From positions 1-64,000 of the forward strand of contig NZ_JBDKWZ010000001.1 of the NCBI RefSeq assembly GCF_039710355.1: DNA of 64,000 nt. The letters are read 5' to 3'. Source of the stretch: Rapidithrix thailandica. Its GTDB lineage: Bacteria; Bacteroidota; Bacteroidia; Cytophagales; Flammeovirgaceae. Under the pieces are notes generated by a model, which made no database searches, was not told where the DNA came from, and worked only from the letters and a program-made list of their open reading frames with translations. Shown in pieces: positions 1 to 7,482 of this stretch; position 1 is the stretch's first letter; every line of letters begins with the position of its first letter. The position numbers and the translations under genes were made by a program.

Positions 1-406
1 AGTTTTCTTTTCTAACGAATTTTTTGACGATTAATAAATTTTGCCTGGCAATTTTTTTCCCTTCTCTCATTAATTGTTGTGCGGCTTCCAGTTCTTGTTT
101 GTTCAAAGCCTCCTCTGAGAGGGGTTCTATTTTGCGCGTTTTGTAGTGGATTTGTTTCAGATGGAGTTTGTCTGTCCGGTTTATGAACTCTTCACAAGCC
201 CTATGCAACTGTTTGGAGCAGTGGTGTAACTCTTGCAAGTTTTCTTTTTGGCTGGCATTGTTGAGTTGAAGTAAAATATCCTCAGCTTGTTGTACTAATA
301 TTTTATCCGTATGCAACTGGTTTTCGGAGAGGTTGGAGATAGGAATCCAAGAGCTGATTAATACTAATATGAATAAGGGAAGTTGATTTTTTGCTACTAT
401 CTTCAT
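1..406 (-). CDS. Hypothetical exported protein, C-terminus off the left edge
   Basis: Open minus-strand frame of 135 codons from an ATG at 404-406 that runs off the left edge without a stop. The N-terminus (MKIVAKNQ) is followed by a hydrophobic run (LPLFILVLISSW), consistent with a signal peptide or N-terminal anchor. The rest, about residues 30-135, is rich in Lys, Glu, Gln and Leu, looks helical, and has two cysteines (HHCSK, RACEE). I recognise no family. It is divergent from the RND permease gene. Reality of the gene is supported by the signal-like N-terminus and uninterrupted frame; function is unknown. Confidence 0.6.
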   Translation of the reverse strand, partial: MKIVAKNQLPLFILVLISSWIPISNLSENQLHTDKILVQQAEDILLQLNNASQKENLQELHHCSKQLHRACEEFINRTDKLHLKQIHYKTRKIEPLSEEALNKQELEAAQQLMREGKKIARQNLLIVKKFVRKEN

Positions 407-777
407 CAAGGATCTTCTGTTCTTCTTAAACACCATAGTACTACTAGTTTGATGAAAATACTATAATAACGGGTAGCTTTTCCTAATTAGTATAACGGTG
501 GGATACCTGTTTTCTCAAATTTTCTATTTGCGGCTTTTTTACTATGCATTTCCCCTGTACAATTTGCCGAGTGTTCCGAAAAGCTTGTTATGCTTTGTTA
601 TAGGTTTACTCACCTCAAAACAAGACCTGTTGCATCAAATTGAGTGAAATCCTTCAACATTCCTTATCGACCAGCCTTCACTTTCATTTGCCCAACATAA
701 AAATCCTATATTCTACAAAGTGAATTCTATGTAAATTGCTTAAAGTATCTTTCTACTCATTTTTCTATCATAAGCTT
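407..777. other. Divergent intergenic region
   Basis: AT-rich 371-base gap between two divergent genes. It should hold both promoters, but no convincing TAnnTTTG element or operator was found, and no ORF or strong hairpin was seen. Confidence 0.5.
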
Positions 778-3700
778 ATGCGTAAACTTGTAGAACATTT
801 CGTTCGCTACCCCTCTTTGGCCAATATTGTGATTGCGTTCACATTAATAGCCGGGCTTGCCAGCCTGTTTAATACCAAGAAATCTTTTTTTCCCTCACGC
901 AATCCCAGAAATATCACCATACAAGTGGCCTATCCGGGCGCTTCTCCGGAAGAAATGGAAGAAGGGGTAACTCTGAAAATAGAAGAGGCTATTTATAGTA
1001 TTGTCGGTATCGATGAGATTACTTCCACTTCCTCTGAAAACTCGGCTACAGTATTAATCGAGACCTTGAAAGGCTATGATATTGATGAGGTATATACGGA
1101 GATTAAAAATGCCATTGACCGGATCAACTCCTTTCCGGTGAGTATGGAGAAACCCATTATCTTCAAAGAAAAACCTCAGTCTACGGCTCAATGGGTTGCC
1201 GTGTACGGAAGTGTGGATTTGTATACCTTGAAGAAATTTTCGGAAGAGATAGAAGAAGACCTCCGGGCTACCGGGGTGATTTCGCAGATCGAAATTTCCG
1301 GATACAACGACCGGGAAATTTCTATTGAAGTAACGGAAGAAAACCTCTCGCGCTACCAACTCACCTTTGATCAGGTAGCCAATGCCGTCCGGTTTAACAA
1401 CCGGGATATTTCCGCCGGTTCGATCAAAGCCAGTGATGAAGAAATCCTGATCCGTTCGAATGCCAAACAAACCGAAGCCGAACGGATCGGTGAAATCGTC
1501 CTGCGTTCTGATACCAACGGAAATAAATTATTACTCCGGGATGTGGCCGATATCAAGGAAAAGTGGGCGGATATCCCCAATAAGGCCACATACAACGGCA
1601 AGCAGTCCGTATGGATCGAAGTCCGGAAGTTAGAAACCGAAGACCTGGAAGAAATCTCTTCCATTGTGGAAAATTATGTACAGGAGTTTAACGAAAGCCA
1701 TGATTCGGTACAGATGGCGGTTTCCTACAACTTTCTGGATATGTTGCAACAACGCCTGGACATGTTGGTGGACAATGGGGCCATAGGTTTGTTATTGGTA
1801 ATGATCTCTTTAGGTTTGTTTCTAAGTTTACGTTTGTCTGCTTGGGTGGCATGGGGGATTCCATCTTCCTTTTTGGGCTTGTTCATTGTGGGGACTTTCG
1901 TAGGGCTGACTATCAACATGATTTCTCTTTTCGGGATGATTTTGGTAATCGGAATCCTGGTAGATGATGGAATTGTCATTGCCGAGAATATTTATACCCA
2001 CTTTGAGCGGCATCATAACCCTGCCAAAGCGGCTATCGAAGGAACGATGGAAGTGCTGCCGGCTGTCTTCACTTCGGTGACGACTACCATTGTGGCATTT
2101 ACCCCTTTATTACTTTTAACGGGTGGTTTTGAGTTTTTGAAAGATATGGCAGTTGTGGTGATTGTCTGTTTGGCCTTTTCCTTACTGGAAGCTTTTTTCG
2201 TATTACCCGCTCACTTGGCCAGCAGAAAAGTACTCAGTATTAAGACCAAAGGCACGCTTAGTCATAAAATCCGCTCCCGGATCAATGGCTTTATTGATAG
2301 GGTAAAAAATAACGTCTATGGCAGAATGTTGCAATTCACGATGAAATACCGGATCGTATCTGCCGCCGTAGTGATTGCTAGCTTTTTGATCGTAGGCGGA
2401 TTAATGGGTGGAGGATTTATCAAGTCGACTTTCTTTCCGAATATTCCTTTCGATGCCTTCAGTGTGAACATTGCCTTTAAACCGGGCACCCGCGAACAAA
2501 AAGTAGAAGAATATATTAAGCGGTTTGACAAAGCGGTTTGGGAAGTAAATGAGGATTTGAAAAAGAAATACGATGATCCGGAAGATTATGTGACCACTAC
2601 GTTTAGCACCGTTGGGTCTACCATGGACGGGCAGGAAAGCGGAAGCCATGCAGGGGGCTTGCAAGTGTTTTACCGGGAGTTAGACGATACTCCCATCAAT
2701 AGTTATGAACTCTTGGATTTGGTGCGGGAGAAGATTGGGAAAGTGCCTGAAGCAGAAAAATTTAATGTGGGTGGAGGAGACAACCGCTTTGGGAAACCGG
2801 TGGCAATCCGCCTGAAAGGTAGAAATATAGAGGAACTGAATGAAGCGAAAAACTTTCTGAAAAAAGAACTGGAAAATATTAGCGATTTGCGGGACATTCA
2901 GGACAATGTGGCCTTGGGGCGAAGGGAAGTCATGTTTGAACTAAGTCCCGAAGCATATTTTTTAGGGTTTACACACAACGATATCACCAAGCAAGTCCGG
3001 CAGGGGTATTTTGGAGAAGAAGTGCAGCGCTTGCAAAAAGGAAAAGACGAAGTGCGGGTGTGGGTACGGTATCCGAAAAGCAACCGGGCCAATATGGGGC
3101 AATTGGAAGATATGAAAATCAAGGGTGAAGACGGCAAACAATATCCTTTGAGTGAGTTTACTACTTATACCATTGAACGGGGTATAGCCGGGATCAAGCA
3201 TTTTAATACCATTCGCACCGTCACGGTAGATGCCGAGTTGATAGACCCCTATGCGGAAGTACCTCCGATTATTACCAATATTCAAAAGGACATTATTCCG
3301 AAATTGACCGCTTCGTACCCGGGTATTAAGATTGATTTTGGCGGGCAGTCCGAAGAAAGTCAGAAGTCGCAAGCCGAAATTGGCTTGTATTTCGGTGGGG
3401 CATTTATCTTGATCTTTTTTATCATTATGGTGACATTCAAATCCTTTTATCAGGGAATTCTGATCATGATGATGATTCCTTTGGGTTGGATGGGAGCTGC
3501 CATCGGGCATGGTATAGAAGGCATTGCCGTATCTCTATTGAGTGCCTGGGGAATGATAGCCTTGTCCGGGGTGATTATTAACGATGCGGTGGTGTTTTTG
3601 GCGAAATTCAATTCGAACCTAAAGGGCGGGATGAAGGTGTACGATGCGGCATACGATGCCGGCCTTTCCCGTTTCCGGCCTATCATTCTGACTTCCATCA

Positions 3701-4038
3701 CTACGGTAGCCGGTTTGTATCCATTGATTCTGGAAAACAGCTTTCAAGCCCAGTTCCTGATTCCTATGGCGGTATCAGTGGCGTACGGAGTACTGATTGG
3801 TACGTTCTTTATCTTGTTATTCTTCCCTGTTCTGATTTTGATTTTTAACGATATCCGGATAGGAATTACTTGGTTCAGTCGCTGGCTTTCTTGGTTATGG
3901 ACGCCTAGCTACCAGGTAGTGAAGGAAGACGGAAGTATAGAAGAGGTAAAACGGAATGTACACAAACCTACGCGTGAAGAAGTGGAACAGGTGATTATTG
4001 ATTTGGAACGGAACAAAGAATTTGAAGAAGCAAATTAA
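778..4038 (+). CDS. RND-family efflux permease (AcrB/HAE1-like)
   Basis: Inner-membrane proton-driven RND pump subunit of about 1086 residues, the usual length for the family. A first transmembrane helix lies near residues 15-35, followed by a periplasmic porter domain. The first transmembrane bundle contains GILVDDGIVIAEN near residues 390-404, with the adjacent Asp pair used for proton relay. A second periplasmic region and second bundle follow, with the related motif SGVIINDAVVFLAKFN. The frame opens at a TTG at 736; I prefer the ATG at 778 because MRKLVEHFVRYP is a typical RND N-terminus. No HlyD-type adaptor or TolC-type channel gene is adjacent, so partners must be elsewhere. Substrate cannot be read from sequence; multidrug versus other export is open. 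Confidence 0.93.
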   Translation: MRKLVEHFVRYPSLANIVIAFTLIAGLASLFNTKKSFFPSRNPRNITIQVAYPGASPEEMEEGVTLKIEEAIYSIVGIDEITSTSSENSATVLIETLKGYDIDEVYTEIKNAIDRINSFPVSMEKPIIFKEKPQSTAQWVAVYGSVDLYTLKKFSEEIEEDLRATGVISQIEISGYNDREISIEVTEENLSRYQLTFDQVANAVRFNNRDISAGSIKASDEEILIRSNAKQTEAERIGEIVLRSDTNGNKLLLRDVADIKEKWADIPNKATYNGKQSVWIEVRKLETEDLEEISSIVENYVQEFNESHDSVQMAVSYNFLDMLQQRLDMLVDNGAIGLLLVMISLGLFLSLRLSAWVAWGIPSSFLGLFIVGTFVGLTINMISLFGMILVIGILVDDGIVIAENIYTHFERHHNPAKAAIEGTMEVLPAVFTSVTTTIVAFTPLLLLTGGFEFLKDMAVVVIVCLAFSLLEAFFVLPAHLASRKVLSIKTKGTLSHKIRSRINGFIDRVKNNVYGRMLQFTMKYRIVSAAVVIASFLIVGGLMGGGFIKSTFFPNIPFDAFSVNIAFKPGTREQKVEEYIKRFDKAVWEVNEDLKKKYDDPEDYVTTTFSTVGSTMDGQESGSHAGGLQVFYRELDDTPINSYELLDLVREKIGKVPEAEKFNVGGGDNRFGKPVAIRLKGRNIEELNEAKNFLKKELENISDLRDIQDNVALGRREVMFELSPEAYFLGFTHNDITKQVRQGYFGEEVQRLQKGKDEVRVWVRYPKSNRANMGQLEDMKIKGEDGKQYPLSEFTTYTIERGIAGIKHFNTIRTVTVDAELIDPYAEVPPIITNIQKDIIPKLTASYPGIKIDFGGQSEESQKSQAEIGLYFGGAFILIFFIIMVTFKSFYQGILIMMMIPLGWMGAAIGHGIEGIAVSLLSAWGMIALSGVIINDAVVFLAKFNSNLKGGMKVYDAAYDAGLSRFRPIILTSITTVAGLYPLILENSFQAQFLIPMAVSVAYGVLIGTFFILLFFPVLILIFNDIRIGITWFSRWLSWLWTPSYQVVKEDGSIEEVKRNVHKPTREEVEQVIIDLERNKEFEEAN

Positions 4039-4042
4039 AAAC

Positions 4043-4085
4043 TTTCCACCGGGCGAATACAAAGAACAATTTCACCCGGTGGAAA
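4043..4085 (+). terminator. Hairpin terminator after the RND gene
   Basis: Perfect 11-bp stem (TTTCCACCGGG at 4043-4053 with CCCGGTGGAAA at 4075-4085) around a 21-base loop, five bases after the stop. The following U-tract is weak (ACCTTTTG). It may also serve the convergent gene at 4166. Confidence 0.65.
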
Positions 4086-4165
4086 ACCTTTTGATATCCA
4101 TTCATTCAAGTAGCGAAGCATAGTTTCGGTGAAGGAGGGAATTCATCACAGAGCTCAAGTTCGCG

Positions 4166-4954
4166 TTATTTACTCAACAAGTGTTCTAAAAACTTGCGGG
4201 TCTTTTTGTTATAGGTACCATTCGGATTAATTTTCCCTTGTAGTTGAAGATCGCGAATAGCCCGTGCCGTACCAGGTCCGAAGATGCCATCAGGCTTGCC
4301 ACAGTCAAAACCTGCGATATTCAGGGAGTATTGCAAATCTTCAACAGCCACCCCTTTATCTCCGAATTTTAATTTTAAAGTGGGAATGACCAGGATTTTG
4401 GTTTCCAAGGCTGGTTGGTGAAACTCTTTTTCTTCAGGTGTTTCCGGGAAGGTTTCTTCAGGGTTTGTTTCCGGGGAAGGTGTAGGTTGGGGAACGGAAG
4501 GAGGGTTCATCTCCACTTCGAAAATTTTAGAAGGGTCGTCAATCAACCTTCGAAACCCTTGTACCTGGCTGGCGGCAAACTTACTGATGTCGACCTGGTC
4601 GCCTTGATTTCCTCCCAAGGTAAAGACAAAATGACACTCTTTGCTATAGCCCATGAAAATTCCCACATGGTAAATACTGTTTGATGAAGAACCAAACAGC
4701 ACGATATCTCCCAACTCAGGTTGTGCTATGGCTTCTCCGACTTCCATCCAGGATTGCGCCCGGGCGTCTTTTGAGGCTTGGAGTCCGGCTTTTTGGACAG
4801 CCCAGTTCAAAAAAATACTACACCAGGGTGTCTCATCGCTATTTACCCAGTCAAAGCCGGCTTCTTGGGCATATTGCAGGATACGGGCGTTGTGCTCGGC
4901 CCCGGGAATTTCCTTTGTGCCGATTTCGGCCGATGCTATTTCTAATAGTCTCAT
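4166..4954 (-). CDS. CHAP/NlpC-like amidase (TIGR02594-type) with peptidoglycan-binding domain
   Basis: 262 residues. The N-terminal half resembles the TIGR02594 cysteine-peptidase/amidase fold: PWCSIFLNWAVQKAG carries the likely catalytic Cys, IYHVGIFMG the likely catalytic His, and LGGNQGDQV is the third conserved stretch. A Pro/Glu-rich linker (about residues 148-185) leads to a C-terminal PG_binding_1-like domain (KFGDKGVAVEDLQYSL ... GIFGPGTARAIRDLQ). Expected role is cleavage or binding of peptidoglycan stem peptides. There is no signal peptide at the chosen ATG (MRLLEIASAEIG), as in phage endolysins, so how it reaches the wall is unclear. No phage genes flank it. The gene is preceded by the oxygenase gene on the same strand, with a terminator between. 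Confidence 0.8.
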   Translation of the reverse strand: MRLLEIASAEIGTKEIPGAEHNARILQYAQEAGFDWVNSDETPWCSIFLNWAVQKAGLQASKDARAQSWMEVGEAIAQPELGDIVLFGSSSNSIYHVGIFMGYSKECHFVFTLGGNQGDQVDISKFAASQVQGFRRLIDDPSKIFEVEMNPPSVPQPTPSPETNPEETFPETPEEKEFHQPALETKILVIPTLKLKFGDKGVAVEDLQYSLNIAGFDCGKPDGIFGPGTARAIRDLQLQGKINPNGTYNKKTRKFLEHLLSK

Positions 4955-4993
4955 GATATTTTAAATCAGTGGTTATAATGGACGTAAAAAATG

Positions 4994-5042
4994 GAGAGAA
5001 GTACCTTTTCGGCTCATCTCAGAGGCCGGAAAAGTACTCTCT
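4994..5042 (-). terminator. Hairpin terminator after the oxygenase gene
   Basis: Imperfect long stem: GAGAGAAGTACCTTTTCGG near 4994-5012 pairs, with small bulges, with CCGGAAAAGTACTCTC near 5026-5041. Read on the minus strand it is followed by CATTTTTTAC, a U-tract. It lies just past the stop at 5054. Confidence 0.6.
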
Positions 5043-5053
5043 TGTTGTTTATT

Positions 5054-6031
5054 TTATTTTTTGCTTGATAAGCCGATTTCTGCCAAGCGCTCTGCCAAAA
5101 ACTCCCCGGCTGTAATATCCTGATACTGTTTTGGGTTGTCCGTATCCACACAAGTTTCCAGACAACTCAAATCCATTTCAGAGCGCGGATGCATAAAGAA
5201 AGGAACAGAATACCTAGAGGTATGCATCTTCTCTTTGGGAGGGTTAACCACCCGGTGGATGGTAGATTTCAGTTTGTGATTGGTCAAGCGGTCCAACATA
5301 TCTCCTACATTGACCACAATTTGATCGGGCAGAGCCGTAATCGGAATCCATTTTCCATCCCTGCGCAACACCTGTAGCCCATCCGCACTGGCTCCCATCA
5401 ACAAGGTGATCAAGTTAATGTCTCCATGCTCTGCGGCCCGTACGGCATCTTCAGGAACCTCCCTGGGATTTTCGATAGGGTAGTAATGAATCGGCCGGAG
5501 TATGCTATTGCCTTTTTCTACTTTCTTTTCAAAATACTCTTCTTCCAGGCCTAAGTACAGGGCTATGGCTTTCAACATGGTTTTTCCGGTAGTTTCCAAA
5601 ATCCGGTATACTTCCACACCCACTTCTCTCATTTCGGGAAGTTCTTCCGGCCATACATTGGGTGGGTACCCGGTGGTTAAGGGATCTCCTGAGGCTACTT
5701 CCTGACCGATATGATAGAATTCCTTCAAATCTCCCGTGTTTCTTCCCTTGGCATGTTCTTTCCCTTTGCCTGTATAGCCTCTTTGGTATTGGATATCAGG
5801 CATTTCATGTCTGCTTTTTACCTCATCTGATAAGGCAAAATAACGCTGAATGACATCGTATAATTTTTCGGTTAGAGCATCTGTTAATCCATGGTTTTTG
5901 ATCGCTACAAAGCCAATAGTCTGATAGGCTTCTCCCAGTTCTTGTACAAAACTTTGTTTTTTTTCCGGGTCTCCCGACTGGAAATCCGACAGGTCCAGAG
6001 AAGGGATCTCTTCGTATAATTTTTCAGACAT
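5054..6031 (-). CDS. 2-oxoglutarate/Fe(II) dioxygenase, isopenicillin N synthase-like
   Basis: 325 residues, the normal size for the isopenicillin N synthase/2OG-Fe(II) oxygenase superfamily. An N-terminal DIOX_N-like region (FVAIKNHGL) precedes a double-stranded beta-helix core. Visible iron ligands are the HxD of EHGDINLIT and the distal His of STIHRVVNP; the RYSVPFF segment supplies the Arg/Ser that normally binds the 2-oxoglutarate carboxylate. Such enzymes hydroxylate, desaturate or cyclise small molecules in the cytosol. No biosynthetic cluster surrounds it, so the substrate is unknown. It is a stand-alone minus-strand gene with its own terminator. Confidence 0.9.
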   Translation of the reverse strand: MSEKLYEEIPSLDLSDFQSGDPEKKQSFVQELGEAYQTIGFVAIKNHGLTDALTEKLYDVIQRYFALSDEVKSRHEMPDIQYQRGYTGKGKEHAKGRNTGDLKEFYHIGQEVASGDPLTTGYPPNVWPEELPEMREVGVEVYRILETTGKTMLKAIALYLGLEEEYFEKKVEKGNSILRPIHYYPIENPREVPEDAVRAAEHGDINLITLLMGASADGLQVLRRDGKWIPITALPDQIVVNVGDMLDRLTNHKLKSTIHRVVNPPKEKMHTSRYSVPFFMHPRSEMDLSCLETCVDTDNPKQYQDITAGEFLAERLAEIGLSSKK

Positions 6032-6220
6032 TTTTATTTATTGGTTAAATATGAATGATTAAGCTCTGGTTAAAAGTAGCCAATGTTCTAAAAAAATGAG
6101 TCGCAATGCATTTTTTCATAAAACTATTACTTTTTAGCGATTGGAAAAAAGACCGGGGCGAAGAAAATACAGAAAATTAAAAAGGCCTTTTTGGGTAGGA
6201 GTAATTGACTGTTCAGACAT

Positions 6221-6252
6221 AAAAAAGCTGCCTGGGGTCAAAAGGCAGCTTT
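6221..6252 (-). terminator. Rho-independent terminator of the superoxide dismutase gene
   Basis: Perfect 10-bp stem (AAAGCTGCCT 6224-6233 with AGGCAGCTTT 6243-6252), 9-base loop, followed on the minus strand by a run of six T. Confidence 0.9.
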
Positions 6253-6277
6253 CTATATTTTAGCTTATTAGGACGAT

Positions 6278-7015
6278 TTAAGCCATTGCCTTATCAAAGC
6301 GGGCAGCAACTTCTTCCCAATTGATAATATTGTAAAAGGAATTGATATAATCCCCTCTGAGGTTTTGGTATTTTAGGTAATAAGCATGCTCCCAAACGTC
6401 AATACCCAAAATAGGCGTACCTTTTTCGCTGGCAATATTGCTCATTAACGGATTGTCTTGATTAGGCGTGGAAGAGATGAACAGTTGATTCTGAGCGTTC
6501 AATGCCAACCAGGCCCATCCTGAACCGAAACGGGTTTTAGCCGCAGTGGTGAATTGTTCTTGAAAACTTTCGAATGAGCCAAATGCAGCCGTGATCGCTT
6601 CAGCCAATTTTCCAGTAGGTTGACCTCCTGCATTCGGAGCAATTACACTCCAGAACAAAGAGTGGTTGTAGTGGCCACCGCCATTGTTGCGAACGGCTGT
6701 GTCATTTTCCCCTACATTTGCCATGATTTCTTCCAATGTCATCCCGGCAAACTTTGTATCGGCTATCGCGGCATTCAGTTTTCTTACATAGCCAGCATGG
6801 TGCTTCCCATGGTGAATTTCCATGGTCATCTTGTCGATATGGGGCTCTAAGGCATCAAATCCATATGCTAACTTAGGTAAAACAAACTCTGTGGCTCCTT
6901 GCTTGGTCTCCTCTTCCTTCTGGCTGTCTTCTTTAGAAGTACAAGCCATAAAAGGGTTAAGAAGAGTACCAGCCGCAACGGCACCGCTTACTTTTATAAA
7001 TTCACGTTTGTTCAT
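6278..7015 (-). CDS. Fe/Mn-family superoxide dismutase, lipoprotein-anchored
   Basis: Dismutates superoxide to peroxide and oxygen. 245 residues: a leader, then a complete SOD of about 200 residues. Metal ligands are visible: His in EPHIDKMTMEIHHGKHH, His in GGHYNHSLFW, and Asp and His in DVWEHAYYLKYQNLRGDY. The second-shell pattern is Mn-type: Gly in NNGGGHYNHS and Gln in TPNQDNPL, whereas classical FeSODs carry the Gln in the N-terminal domain; cambialistic use cannot be excluded. The N-terminus begins MNKREFIKVSG and ends in FMAC, a lipobox with Cys near residue 25. This predicts an exported, membrane-anchored enzyme, possibly exported folded via Tat although only a KR pair is present. Single gene with its own promoter-like element and terminator. 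Confidence 0.93.
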   Translation of the reverse strand: MNKREFIKVSGAVAAGTLLNPFMACTSKEDSQKEEETKQGATEFVLPKLAYGFDALEPHIDKMTMEIHHGKHHAGYVRKLNAAIADTKFAGMTLEEIMANVGENDTAVRNNGGGHYNHSLFWSVIAPNAGGQPTGKLAEAITAAFGSFESFQEQFTTAAKTRFGSGWAWLALNAQNQLFISSTPNQDNPLMSNIASEKGTPILGIDVWEHAYYLKYQNLRGDYINSFYNIINWEEVAARFDKAMA

Positions 7016-7063
7016 GGTGATTCTGACTGATTTATGTAAAAAAATAAATGTGACTGACTATCA

Positions 7064-7071
7064 CAAAGGTA
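7064..7071 (-). promoter_or_regulatory. Bacteroidota -7 promoter element for the SOD gene
   Basis: Minus-strand TACCTTTG matches the TAnnTTTG -7 consensus, about 49 bases before the ATG at 7015. A matching TTG -33 element is not evident, so this rests on the -7 match alone. Confidence 0.45.
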
Positions 7072-7386
7072 TTACCTCAATAGGTTCTTTAAAAATTTTC
7101 ATAATTTTTTTAAAATAAATTCAATTGAATGCCAAAAAATCTTTGGTGGAAATCGTATTGTGCGGAAAAACTATGGAAAAGATTTAATAACTTAAAGGAT
7201 CAGATGGCTTCCTATAGCAATGCTTATCCCTGATTATCTTAACTTTCCTGACGTTGCCGGTGGTTTTTTACCTAAAAACCAAGAACTGGGATAGCGGTAT
7301 ATTGATTCGCGCTGCCTTGTCTTAAAAGTGCTTAAAATTGGATTTTGCTAGTATGTTCCTACAAGTAATTAATGAAAATAAATACC

Positions 7387-7416
7387 TTGTAAATTGGTAG
7401 AAATCCTGTATTTTGC
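7387..7416 (+). promoter_or_regulatory. Putative promoter for the multi-PAS kinase
   Basis: TTG at 7387-7389, 19 bases, then TATTTTGC at 7409-7416, one mismatch class from TAnnTTTG. It lies 66 bases before the start codon. Spacing fits Bacteroidota sigma-A promoters. Confidence 0.4.
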
Positions 7417-7482
7417 GTAGTTTTTCCAAAAAATAACAATGCAAATATCTTTTTTGGAATATGAATTTTCCCCTAAATCACC

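Larger units (their letters stand above)
7016..7482. other. Divergent intergenic region between SOD and kinase genes
   Basis: 467 bases. It contains the two promoter-like elements listed separately. No further ORF or strong repeat was seen. Confidence 0.5.

Noticed and set aside
2962..3510. 182-codon minus-strand frame inside the RND gene
   Set aside because: Fully antisense to a clear RND permease, with no recognisable domain; a shadow of codon bias.
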